Source: Protostelium mycophagum
Lineage: Eukaryota > Evosea > Variosea > Protosteliida > Protosteliaceae
Assembly: GCA_002081555.1 (NCBI GenBank)
Contig: KV921009.1
Location: forward strand, 1-21,093
Reading direction: 5' to 3'
Length of the DNA: 21,093 bases
Shown here: positions 9,901 to 19,048 of the stretch, in pieces
Position numbering within the stretch: the stretch's first letter is position 1
Layout: each line of letters opens with the position of its first letter
Made by a program: the position numbers and the translations under genes
Notes under the pieces: generated by a model
The model's database searches: none
What the model was told of the DNA's origin: nothing
Seen by the model: only the letters and a program-made list of their open reading frames with translations

Positions 9901-11792
9901 GCAACTGAACACCTTCTCAAACATGAATTTCCCATCAAGAGTCAGATTCATGCTGAAGGACATCATAGATCTACGTGACAACGGATGTATGTTGGAAGAT
10001 CAAAGTAGAGATCAATAATCATGTGTAGGGACACCACGCAGAAAGGGAGTGGAGGCGAAGACTTTGGCAGAAGCTAGAGCCGATGTAGAGGACAGTTCAA
10101 CAGCCACCCCAGCGTAAGATAAATCATAAATTTATTCTGTATTATTGACGCTGACGCTTGAATAGTAGAAACACATCGAAGACACAACCGAACACACCTG
10201 CATCTCCCGCACCTCACAGCGCGAAGAAGCAGAAGGAGCACAGAGACAAGCTGATCAAATCTACATCAGCTATCCCTCGCAGTGTGTCTGTCACCCAAGA
10301 CGATGATTGGGAGACAGCAGGTCCGGCCAGAAAGTCAAAGGGAGGAAGCAAGAGAGATCTTCACTCTTCACAAAACAGTTGGGAGACTGTCGGAGGAAGA
10401 GGAGGAAAAGGAGGTACATCCCATAATCATATCAATCGACGATATTCATATAAATAGGCAGAGGAAGAGGAGGCAACAAGAGCAGCTCCAGACAAGCACA
10501 GAGAGAAGAGCCAAAGGAGGAGAAGAAGACGCTATCCTCTGTCAGAGCCAATTTATTCTCTGCCCTTCGTGATGAAGAGGAGGAGTTTAGCTCACCAAAG
10601 GCCAAGGGAAGAGCCCTAGCTCAATCAGATTTCCCTGTTACAAGAGATACAACAGGTGATGTGATGTTATATGATAATCATATTGATGTGGATATAGAGG
10701 AGAGAAAGACCGTGACATTCTCTGAGAAGCCAGCGGAGAGAGATATCAACGACAAGATGAAGAGCATCTACGAGGAATATCTTGTATCAAACGACAACGA
10801 GGAGGCACTTGAGTGTGTTCGTGAGTTGAACTTGACAGAGAAGGAGACATCAGTGGCAGTGCAACAGCTGTTCAGAGTCGCCTTGGAAGGAAGAGATAAG
10901 GACAGAGACCTCTTGCACAAATTATTACTCAATCTCTTATCTGATGACCAACTTACTGAGGATGACTTGATCGAAGGGTATGTACATGCTAACTATTGAC
11001 ATAATAATAATATCGTATTTCAGATTCTCAACAATTGCGATTGGAATTGATGATGACGATATGGATTATCCTATGGCATCAAGATACCTCGGTCAATTTA
11101 TTGGATATATGGTTGGACACGACAAGCTGTCCCTCGCATTCTTGAAATCAGCAATGTCCCCCATTGTTGAGACAGGAAAGGCCATCCGTGTCGCTCTTGT
11201 ATGTCTTCAGACAATCCAGAAGGATAAGGTATGTGTATTCATGTGTGTAAATGTGATATTAATTGTGTAGGGAGAGGAGGTATGCTCCTCTTTATTGGAG
11301 AAGTCTGGATTAGATCTGAAGAGATTGGTGAGAAAGGTGGATAGAGAAGGAGAATTGTTAACACAGCTGTTGGCCAAGGAAGGATTGAGCAACATCAGCA
11401 AGGGAGGAGAGAGCACAACGGACGATGTAGTTGTGGAGGAAACACGCCCGAGAAGACAGAGTGTCAGCTCCTCCGTCATTGATTCCATCATTCTGCAACA
11501 GGCTGCAGAAGGATACTGGAACTTGGATCAGCGATTCGCAGATTTATTAACGGCTAGATTGGGAGATTTAGAGCCTGCGATTCCTGAGAGAATCAAGGAC
11601 AGGAGTTCACTCTGGGCCACACTCTTGGCCCTTGCATTTTTAGAAGGAAACTACGGATCGAAGAAGGAGAAGTGGGGACTTGTATCTAAGAAGGCGAGAG
11701 AATGGGTAGACAGGGAGGTCACAGAGGGAAGAGGGCAGCTGCAGGAAGATGCGAGATCTTGCCTCAATGACTTGGATCTATTTATCGCTTAA
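6921..11792 (+). CDS. VIT-vWA protein with an eIF4G core inserted before its C-terminal domain
   Basis: Twelve exons in continuous phase give 1461 residues: 6921-7256, 7299-8141, 8184-8963, 9010-9254, 9303-9579, 9620-9986, 10029-10113, 10166-10413, 10458-10655, 10698-10977, 11024-11228, 11271-11792. Domains in order: VIT (about 5-125); vWA (about 255-420) with an intact MIDAS start D-R-S-S-S near 260; the usual family end MTYGLASKFTSFIAVV; a degenerate eIF4E-binding-like segment (KKTYTADFMQSL near 612, then TDIP); MIF4G (about 733-950, ILNKMTLEMF to DIIDLRDNGWTPRRKG); an Arg/Gly/Ser-rich linker; MA3 (about 1127-1300); and finally the helical domain typical of vWA5 proteins (GYWNLDQRFADLL, SSLWATLLALAFLEG). 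No stop separates the parts. VIT/vWA5 proteins are normally cytosolic and poorly understood; eIF4G scaffolds cap-dependent initiation. Both halves look intact. Confidence 0.88.
8142..8183 (+). other. Intron of 42 nt without an in-frame stop
   Basis: The intron (GTAAGT...CTTCAG) is 14 codons long and open in the gene's frame, so retention would only add 14 residues in the vWA domain after GHRVGHHL. The strong donor and acceptor argue that it is normally spliced. Confidence 0.6.
8838..8864 (+). other. eIF4E-binding-like motif in the chimera
   Basis: YTADFMQSL, followed by a TDIP motif, resembles the Y-x-R-E-F-L-L segment of eIF4G and the TDLP that often follows it in plant eIF4G/eIFiso4G. Measured against Y-x4-L-hydrophobic it is degenerate (Met for Leu, Gln for the hydrophobic residue), so binding is uncertain. 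It lies in the same exon as the end of the vWA domain, which rules out a simple two-gene reading. Confidence 0.55.
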
Positions 11793-11890
11793 TCCAACAT
11801 AAAATTTGTCTCGAAACCATTTTGTCCATCTTTTAGTGTTTGGTTCCCCATAACCTTGCAATTTACAACAATATCATCGAGATTGAATCA

Positions 11891-12257
11891 TCAATTCCTT
11901 AGGTTCATTGGAAGAAAAGAAGCTATATCATTTGCTCTATTATTAGAAAAATTTAACCAATGAAAGGTCGACTCTGAAGCTGACAATCCATTTCTCGCCT
12001 GGAGGTCATCAAATGCATTAATTGTTGTGATGGGCAATGGTTCTTCTTGTTTTTCCACTGGTGAACTCTGGGTGTTCCTTTGCCATAGTGAACATGCTGA
12101 CAACCATAACATACCAGCATGTGATGCCAAAGATTTGTTTGTTGTGTTTCCCTTGTTTTTCGGATAATGAACACCCCGTACATTCTGACAGCTTCAGCAT
12201 GATCACTGAATCGCGTCTGCGGATGAAAGCCAACTGCGGAGGAAGAATATAATTCAT
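11891..12257 (-). CDS. Small two-exon gene, unrecognised
   Basis: Minus-strand exons 12257-12115 and 12077-11891 join in phase 2 across a 37-nt intron (CTG|GTATGT...CAAAG|GAAC), giving 109 residues. The protein begins MNYILPPQLAFIRRRDSV, has a CTGC pair and a Gln/Lys-rich middle, and ends in NDIASFLPMNLRN. It lies 36 bp downstream of the TBL2-like gene on the same strand and ends about 100 bp from the convergent end of the large chimera. A CTCCGCAG acceptor-like sequence lies just inside the first exon, so the true start is uncertain. Family unknown. Confidence 0.4.
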
Positions 12258-12292
12258 TTATAATCATTCTACATGTTGAACTGAAATGATCT

Positions 12293-13978
12293 TTACTTTC
12301 TGTTCGTCTTCTTCTTCTCCTTTTTGATTGGGTTATTAAAGAGTGTCACCCCACTCTCCGAAAGCACATACAGCACTTCATTGTTCCACTCAAGTCCAAT
12401 GGGTGTGGCTGTGTCACATTAGCCCCTTTCCCAGAAAGTGTCCTTCACATGCTTTGTCTACCAATGAAGCAATAAAAGTGCAGATAGAAGAGCTTTAAAG
12501 AAGGTACGCTTACAAACTAATTGAATGTTTTCGATCTGCTGTGCGCTTGATCCGTTACTTGAATATAAGAATAGCTCTATGTCACTTGTTGCAGCAACAG
12601 ATTTGCCATCCTCAGACACGCTGACGAAATTGTAACCTGCTTCATTTAGATTCAAGTCAGGTCTACACTTATTACCCTTCTTTGCTGCTGGCACAGAATA
12701 AAGAACGCGAGGCTCGTTATTCCTCACTAAAAATAGATCTCAGAATTATATTGATTTTCTCGAAAAGATCGAGGCTGCACAAGCCTTGTGTAGAATGCTT
12801 TCTTTCAAAATAATAAAATAATGACACGTGATTGGAATATTGAGGTTGTCTGCTCACCGTTAATATTGTACATCTTCCATACCGTGTCGGACGAGGACGT
12901 CGTGACGATCTTGCTGGAATCACCAGATACACTGATAGATCCTACACCTCTATCGTTTCCTTTCAATTCCATTGACACTTTAACTCTCCCAGAAATATTT
13001 CCCTCCTTGTCATAGTTCACCTCGTACATCTATGATCATCAGTGATTTAGAAACTTGGGCAATCTGTTAAAGCAACAGATTTGATCAACAGACTTTCTTC
13101 GCAGAAGCATAATATATAGTCAGTATCACTCACCTTGGGGTCTGCGTTGGTTGTAGATATGACTATGTACCTACTGTCTGGTGTGATGACAACACTATCG
13201 TCCATTAGAGATCGAAATACTCATAGTACATACTCTGTGTTGGTAGAGGAGGATTCTATACGATCGACATGAAGACCCTTCATTGTCCAAACATGAGCTA
13301 CGTCTTCAGACATTGTAACAATGAATTTGGAGTTCGTGGATGCCCTTATAACCTTCACTTGATTTTCGTGATTCTTGTTGATTGAAAACTTGTGAGCTTC
13401 TTGATACAACTTATTGTTGGCGTCTTTCTGTGATGAATGAGTTCAAACGTGTACCATTCCTCGCCAACCTTAGGTAACAGTTTGTACGCCATTATTTGAT
13501 CAGCTTCTTTGAAATAAGCCAAAACATGCTTGGAATCCGCTGTAAAACAAAGGGAAGTTGCGTGATCAAAGCCTAAATTGATTTGATGGAATCTGCGACT
13601 TTGAGTTGAAGAATGTCCTTGGGTCACTCACTTTGCACTCCCTTCTTGAAGTGATTTGACTTCCCATATCTTGATGGTCCTGTCGGTTGAGCTTGTGGCT
13701 GCTGTAGAACCATCAGGACTCACAGCAAAAGCCGATACAGGAGTAGTATGGCCTTTCAAAGCTCCAATCCGTAAAGGTGTATCCTCCTTGGCTCTCTTCA
13801 GATTACCAGTCGATTTGTCTTTCTTTTGTGACACCTCCTTCTTCTCTTCTAGCTTTACTTCCTTGACCTTTACATCTTCCACGACGACATTGGGTTTTTG
13901 TTGGCTTAACCTCTTGAACAAGAAGTAACCACCAAAGATGAGAGCTAAGAGGGTGATTAAAGAGAGCAACAGTTCCAT
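12293..13978 (-). CDS. TBL2-like WD40 protein with N-terminal membrane anchor
   Basis: Minus-strand exons 13978-13632, 13592-13469, 13427-13234, 13194-13134, 13029-12858, 12726-12514 and 12408-12293 join in phase to 408 residues (human TBL2 has 447). The start is the first Met of an N-terminal hydrophobic helix (LLLSLITLLALIFGGYFLF), followed by a Lys/Glu-rich linker and then WD repeats: GHTTPVSAFAVSPDGS with IKIWEV; the TBL2 hallmark FHQINLGFDHATSLCF; later VAHVWTMKG, SSSDTVWKMYN, and a last blade ending in VTLFNNPIKKEKKK. TBL2 is an ER-anchored protein tied to PERK and the unfolded-protein response in animals; the same location is inferred here. Introns 4 (104 nt), 5 (131 nt) and 6 (105 nt) are longer than the local norm. 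Start codon 74 bp from the divergent kinase gene. Confidence 0.85.
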
Positions 13979-14052
13979 GTAATCAGAGTTTACTAATCGC
14001 TAAGGTGATCGGTTTGACGTCACAGAGTTTTTGGCGCCAAATTGATACATGT
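13979..14052. promoter_or_regulatory. 74-bp divergent promoter with ATF/CRE and E2F sites
   Basis: All the DNA between the start codons of the TBL2-like gene (minus) and the Wee1-like gene (plus). It contains the perfect palindromes TGACGTCA (14015-14022, ATF/CRE type) and TTTGGCGCCAAA (14030-14041, E2F/DP type). The E2F site lies 11 bp before the kinase ATG. A cell-cycle site before Wee1 and a stress-type site near TBL2 suit the products. Confidence 0.7.
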
Positions 14053-16107
14053 ATGTTCCGTTCTACAATTCAATTCAGCAAGAAAGGATCACACGCTCTG
14101 ATGCATGTTGGCATGGATCTCTTTGTGACTCCCCAGAAGGGAAATATCGCCTTTCAAAGACTAGAGACTCCATTACCTACACCCGATTTGAGCGTCTTTG
14201 AGAGCACCTCTTTCTCAGAACGAAAGAAGAGGGCTGCGCCTCCTCCAACACCTTCACCAAGTAAACCGACCTTTATGTCCGAACGAAAGCCATTGAACAC
14301 GCCGTTATGGATGCCCGGAGGTATCAATATCTGATGTAATGTCTGATCTCAGAGATTGATCATTTTCAGAAAGCAGGACTGTATCTTCTTCAAGGTTTCA
14401 CAGTGTTTATTCAAATCACAAACAAATAGGCTCTGGCTCCTTTGGCACAGTGTTCAGAGTGAAATCAAAAGAGTCAAAAGGTTCATATGCCGTCAAAAAG
14501 AAGAGGAAACAATTCAGAGGGGATGTGGTCCCAATCACAGAATATAATATTGGAAAGCAGATACCTCCATACCCACATACCTTAACATATCACGATGCAT
14601 GGGAGGAAGACGGTGAGATCACATCACACAAGTTCTGTTGTATCAGAAAGATGTTCTTCGCTGTTGATTCCGATGTTTTTCTGTCGGGAAGCTGCTTCAT
14701 CATGATCCACAAAACCAATTTTGAAAATGTTTTTGTTTGATTTTTGTTGTGAAAATGACATAATGTGTTAGGTTATACACACATAAGGACGGAGCTATGC
14801 AAAGAGAGTCTAGAGGATACGTTACTCCGAAAGAGTGGCAACGTTAGCTTCATAAGAGAGGAAGAGCTGTGGAATTATATATTAGATATCACACTGGTAA
14901 TTTTTCTGCTTTTCCACCACAAAGGCAGAGAATTTCCGATCATGATCTGTTCTGAAAGATACATATTGATAGAGGATAGGGATTGAGGCATTTACACAGC
15001 CACGGATATGTTCATATGGACATAAAACCAGGAAATATATTGATAGATAAATACGGTTTTGTGAAGATAGGTGATTTGGGCGCAGCAGCAGCAATAAATA
15101 TGTCAAACGGGAGGCTTATTAATGAGGATTTTGACGAAGGAGATTCAAGATATATGGCCCCGGAGGTAATCTTTTTCGCATTTTTTTAGCCTGAACCTTT
15201 TAGGTGATGAATGATAGAGACGAAGTGGGGACACCAGCAGATGTCTATTCCCTCGGCATCACAATGTGAGTAATCCATCTTCCAAGAGAAATAACACCAG
15301 CAGATTTGAATTGATGTTAAATACCGTCGATTTACCAACAAATGGACCCCTGTGGAAAAATCTTCGCAGCGATATTATTTCGTTTGAAAGACAAGATCCC
15401 ACCGAAAGGATGAGAGTATCTATCGATGGGAAGAATCTATCACCATACAATACGCAAGAGAATATACAATACTCCAAGGAACTAGAGGAGATGGTTAGAG
15501 CTATGATGACGTCATCCTCAAAAGACAGAATCACAATAGATGGCATATTGAGGAATAAGAATGTCTTAGCCTGTTTGGAGAACAGGATTAAGGTAATCAA
15601 CTCATTCATTTTGTTTTGTGCTGTGAGGAATTTTGTTTTGGTGTAACGCAAAGCCGAATGTTATGAAGAATAAATATGGTTGAAGAGTGAGTGGAATACA
15701 GACGATGGCAAATAGAAAGGGAAGGAAAGGGACGGAGAGTGCGGAAGTATGCAGTAAGGCAGCAGAGATGTACAGAATGATATATGATATGTACAACTCA
15801 AATAGAGACGCTGTACCCTCAGACGACAGTGAGTGTTGAGAGTTAAAATCAAGTATTAAAATAAACAGGCACAACACGGACGTTATTCCCCAGGGAAGAC
15901 AGCATGGAAAACATCAGAAAATTCACCGAATTATCTCCAATCAACATGTCACTAAATTCAAACACATCCCCAGAGAGCATGGACACGTCACAAGATGATA
16001 GTCTCCTCAGCGAAGGAAACATATCATTTAATTCCGACACTACACGGCACAATCTCAGCACAGATATTGATCCACACATTGTCAGAAATCTATTCTGCGT
16101 GAGTTAA
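14053..16107 (+). CDS. Wee1-family cell-cycle kinase
   Basis: Exons 14053-14320, 14370-14612, 14772-14896, 14980-15165, 15204-15265, 15301-15592, 15702-15828 and 15869-16107 join in phase to 513 residues. After a Ser/Pro-rich tail with several TP/SP sites comes the kinase domain: glycine loop IGSGSFGTVFRV, Lys in YAVKK, DAWEEDG before the hinge, RTELC, catalytic HMDIKPGN, IGDLG in place of DFG, DSRYMAPEV and the family insert LPTNGPLWKNLR. DLG and AWEE point to Wee1 rather than Myt1. Wee1 phosphorylates Cdk1 on Tyr15 to block mitotic entry. No membrane segment is seen. An alternative last splice (16098 to 16134, stop at 16169) would change only the final residues. Converges with the SET gene about 110 bp on. 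Confidence 0.88.
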
Positions 16108-16217
16108 AGATGTAGAATGTTTATCCGTGGTAGAGTGAAGCTGACAGACATAGGATCCGTAGGACTTGAAGTTTATTTTGTACATTCCGCCCAACCCTAC
16201 GATAAAACTTGGCTCTT

Positions 16218-17420
16218 TTATTTCAGAATTGAATTTATTTCTTCTGTATGCAAGGGAAGGTATTTCTTGCAAAGAGATGAGCCACAGAAGCATCTCTTTT
16301 GACCGATATCTTCACCATAAGAAAATGTCAATTCTGTGTCCTCTTTTACGTCCCTATCAATCGTGAACAGCAAGCTTTCGGATGACTTTACTTGATCATA
16401 AAGAATGTCAATTCGGGAATAATGCTGCCAGCGCGAACAGGCATCACAGCCATGTTTGGTTCGCAGGAATGATTGATGAATCTTGACAGGTTACCCCTCC
16501 TTGTGGAGTCGACTCTCGTCTCGACATACCGATTCGCAGAGGAACTGTCCTGGTGTCACTTGTTATTCGAGTAACATACATACCTCCACTCCCTCAGGAC
16601 TAGAATATAGTTGAGGTTCCTTTGGTCGTATTCTTGATACCTTCGTGCCATCTCCTCGTGTGTAGTCCTCTCCCCAACATAGCTGTTCATTGTAAACCTC
16701 CACATTCATGAATAATCACCTGCAGATGCCCTCCCCTTGTTTTCTTTGGCGCGTTGTATAAAGACACCAGCCCTTCCTCTTGTCGTATCGAAGCTATGAA
16801 CGTTACACTTGATTGGTTGATGGTATCTCACTTCCAAGTCCTCTGCTGATAGCTTCTGAGAGACACGATTTCTGCAGGCAGCCTGCGAACAAGAACAATT
16901 TGGACCACATTCAATGATGGGTCTGGACCCCGACATGAGTAGACCTTCCGAAGAGTATGAAGACTCTATACCACTGAATAGCATGCATTCGCATCCTACG
17001 GAACATGATACCCCACAGTCGCAACCCTCAAACAGATCGTCCTCTGCAGTTGGAACGTCCTGTGGATGTACATACTGGGGCGTCAATTCTAAAGGAAGAT
17101 GTCTTATAAAACTCACACAGAAATCGAAAAGAGGAGACCAAGCAGAGAGAGCAGAGAGTGAAGGTCCACGGCATACAACAGGAACATCCTCTTTTCCCCC
17201 CGCAATGTCCAGAGATAATCGTCTGATGTCCGAGGTAATGATTTGGAACCAGTGACGACACGTCTAAGGGATTAAGTGAGAGGGATGAAAGGGGACTCAC
17301 GAGTAGCAGAGACCGTCTTTCTGCGATTTGGGACCACCTGAACAACTCAATCACAAAACTCTCAGGAAGAAGGCATATATCTGGCTCATCTTCTGAATAA
17401 TCTAATTTCCTCTTCTTCAT
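16218..17420 (-). CDS. F-box plus SUV39-type histone lysine methyltransferase
   Basis: Minus-strand exons 17420-17301, 17263-16832, 16793-16720, 16682-16584, 16544-16392 and 16353-16218 join in phase (introns 37-39 nt) to 337 residues. Residues about 12-58 match an F-box (LLPESFVIELFRWSQIAERR, LLLTCRHWFQII, DIRRLSLDI). Then AGGKEDVPVV, the usual lead into pre-SET; a pre-SET with all nine cysteines (CDC...C...CEC...C...CSC...CRNR, about 121-173); SET with KGWCLY, GICSYVGE, the NHSCEPN cofactor/catalytic motif and TFSYGED; and post-SET CFCGSSLC. Such enzymes methylate H3K9. The F-box should bind Skp1 in an SCF ligase. No chromodomain is present. Everything needed for catalysis looks intact; GWC in place of GWG is a mild variant. 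Confidence 0.88.
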
Positions 17421-17479
17421 ACTGTTGGATGCGAAACATGTGATGAGAAAATCTGATTTCAAAAATTTTAGCCAACGAC
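17421..17479. promoter_or_regulatory. 59-bp divergent promoter
   Basis: All the DNA between the start codons of the F-box/SET gene (minus) and the SF3B1N-FHA gene (plus). It is AT-rich (AAAAATTTTA near 17460) with no clear TATA box or known site. The two genes are likely co-expressed. Confidence 0.6.
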
Positions 17480-18653
17480 ATGAACGAAGATGAGGAGATC
17501 CGCAAGCTTCAATTGGAAAGAAGAAAAGCAGAAGGATCCCTCGTAAGGTGACGCGTTGTCTGTACGAAAATATTAAATCATTTAGACTGCCTTTGGTGCT
17601 CCTTCTGAATCAGATGAACTGTATGGAAGCAGCAAAAGAAACATAGACTCTTACAATCATTACATATCCACTGGAGATGAAGAGGATGTCCTGTCTGCTA
17701 AAATGGCAGAATCGAAAAAGAGTTTCATCAATTCTTTTGGTGGTATTCGAAAAGCTGCAGATGAGGGCGGTGAAAAAGAGGATTTTGATGTGAGTATATT
17801 GGCAGCTAATTCCTGAAAGAAGATGACTGAATGGAACAGCCAATGAAGGAAGGTAGGAGACTCACAGTTGGAGAGAAGGAAGATGAGTATAGAGCAAGGT
17901 CTGTTCTCTTTCAAATCTTGTTGAGAAATGATTTCGCTTCCATTCACAGCTGCTGCGCTAAATACTCTGAAACCAATTGAGACGAAATTTAACTTGAGAA
18001 GGTGGAGAACCAGAAAGTTATCACCCCCTAGAGTTGATCATCTTGCTGTGGCCAGTGGCAAAGCCTCCAAAAAACAAGCAAAGGAGGCTCTCGGATCAAG
18101 GGTGAGAAATCATTCTCATTTCATCATTGAGAAAGGAGCAGGACCACAGAGAAAAAACCCAAAAGGGAATGGGATGAGGGATCAGATCAAGAAGAAGAGT
18201 TTACTGGTTGGCATCTGCAAGTGATCAAGAATGACACCAAGGTATGAAGATGATCTTTCCACTGCTGCATGGAGACACAAATAATGTGTTCAAAAAGATG
18301 GTGTAAATATATTCTTTGCCATTGAAGTATTCCAGATACAAAGCGTTGAGATAAATGAAGATATTACATACACCTTTGGCAGAGGTGAAGAAAATGATAT
18401 TAGATTAGAACATCAAAGTTGCAGCAAAAATCACGCCAAAATCGCATTTGTGGACGGAAGGTAACATTACAAATTACCTTTTACAATTGAGAATGACATG
18501 GTTAGGTTGTGCCTGATGGACTTGAAGAGTACAAACAAGACATTCATCAATGATAAAGAAGTTTCTCACGGAGAATGGCACAGGATAAGGGATGATGACG
18601 TCATCAAGTTTGGTTGCAGTACGAGATCTTATAAGGCGGTCGCGCCAAAATAA
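17480..18653 (+). CDS. SF3B1 N-terminal region fused to a SNIP1/NIPP1-type FHA domain
   Basis: Exons 17480-17542, 17586-17789, 17840-17898, 17999-18047, 18079-18101, 18136-18241, 18336-18460 and 18506-18653 join in phase to 258 residues. Residues 1-110 follow the SF3B1 N-terminus: EEIRKLQLERRKAE, DELYGSSKR, an acidic patch, then DPMKEGRRL and KEDEYRARR with KLSPPRVD (SF3B1: DPFAEHR..., REDEYKKHRR...SPERLD). KKPKREWDEGSDQ recalls the KRKRRWDQTAD of SF3B1. The HEAT repeats are absent. The rest is an FHA domain: FGRGEENDIRLEH, SCSKNHA, MDLKSTNKTFIN, DDDVIKFG, closest in style to SNIP1/Pml1/NIPP1, which bind phosphothreonine in splicing complexes. The junction exons (17999-18101, one 31-nt intron) are the least certain. 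Expected to be nuclear. Confidence 0.75.
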
Positions 18654-19048
18654 AGCTTTAGGCACACAAAAGCTTATAAATGTTTTGTGAAGAATTTACA
18701 AACTGATCACAGGAAGCAAGTGGACAGTGTGTGGTGAGTGCAGATAAATCCGCTATAATACTCTTTTTATATGGTGCACTGGAACCTGCTTTTAATGAAG
18801 AGGTTGGTGATCATTCCAGTACAGGAGAAAAAAATAAAAAAATGTATTTAGATGGAGAAAATGAAAATGGAAAATCAGATTCTAAAAGTGAAGGTGCACT
18901 CAAAAGAGCAAATCGGGGGTCAGAATAAATACATTTTTCTTTTTGATGCGATGTTGTAGAGGGAGGTGATTCCTCGGAAAAAAGGCCTTTCTCAGGATCT
19001 GAAGAAGATCGGAAACAGGAGCAGACCCTGATCACAGAAGCGCAAGCC
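18654..19048 (+). other. Spacer before the phosphate carrier with acidic coding-like exons
   Basis: One plus frame (about 18790-18888, GEKNKKMYLDGENENGKSDS) ends in SEG with a donor AAG|GTGCAC at 18888. Joined to an acceptor TTGTAG at 18960 it stays open (GGDSSEKRPFSGSEEDRKQE) and runs in frame into the carrier's ATG. It may be a 5'UTR, a separate small gene, or an acidic N-terminal extension. Carriers of this family normally start near the ATG at 19049, so I did not add it to the CDS. Confidence 0.3.

Noticed and set aside
8983-11792. Separate eIF4G gene starting at the ATG at 8983
   Set aside because: The eIF4E-binding-like segment lies upstream in the vWA exon, the ATG falls inside an intron with good GT-AG ends, and the vWA5 C-terminal domain comes after MA3.
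12449-12457. A 9-nt microexon in the TBL2-like gene (introns 12513-12458 and 12448-12409)
   Set aside because: It is phase-compatible and both halves look like introns, but a single 105-nt intron is simpler and matches the other long introns of this gene.
16706-17116. SET protein starting at a GTG at 17116
   Set aside because: The frame is open upstream and continues into the KEDVPVV pre-SET lead and the F-box, with an ATG at 17420.
17028-17462. One 144-codon minus frame as a separate protein
   Set aside because: It reads through the intron 17300-17264 into the wrong frame. Splicing joins the F-box exon to the pre-SET exon in phase 0.
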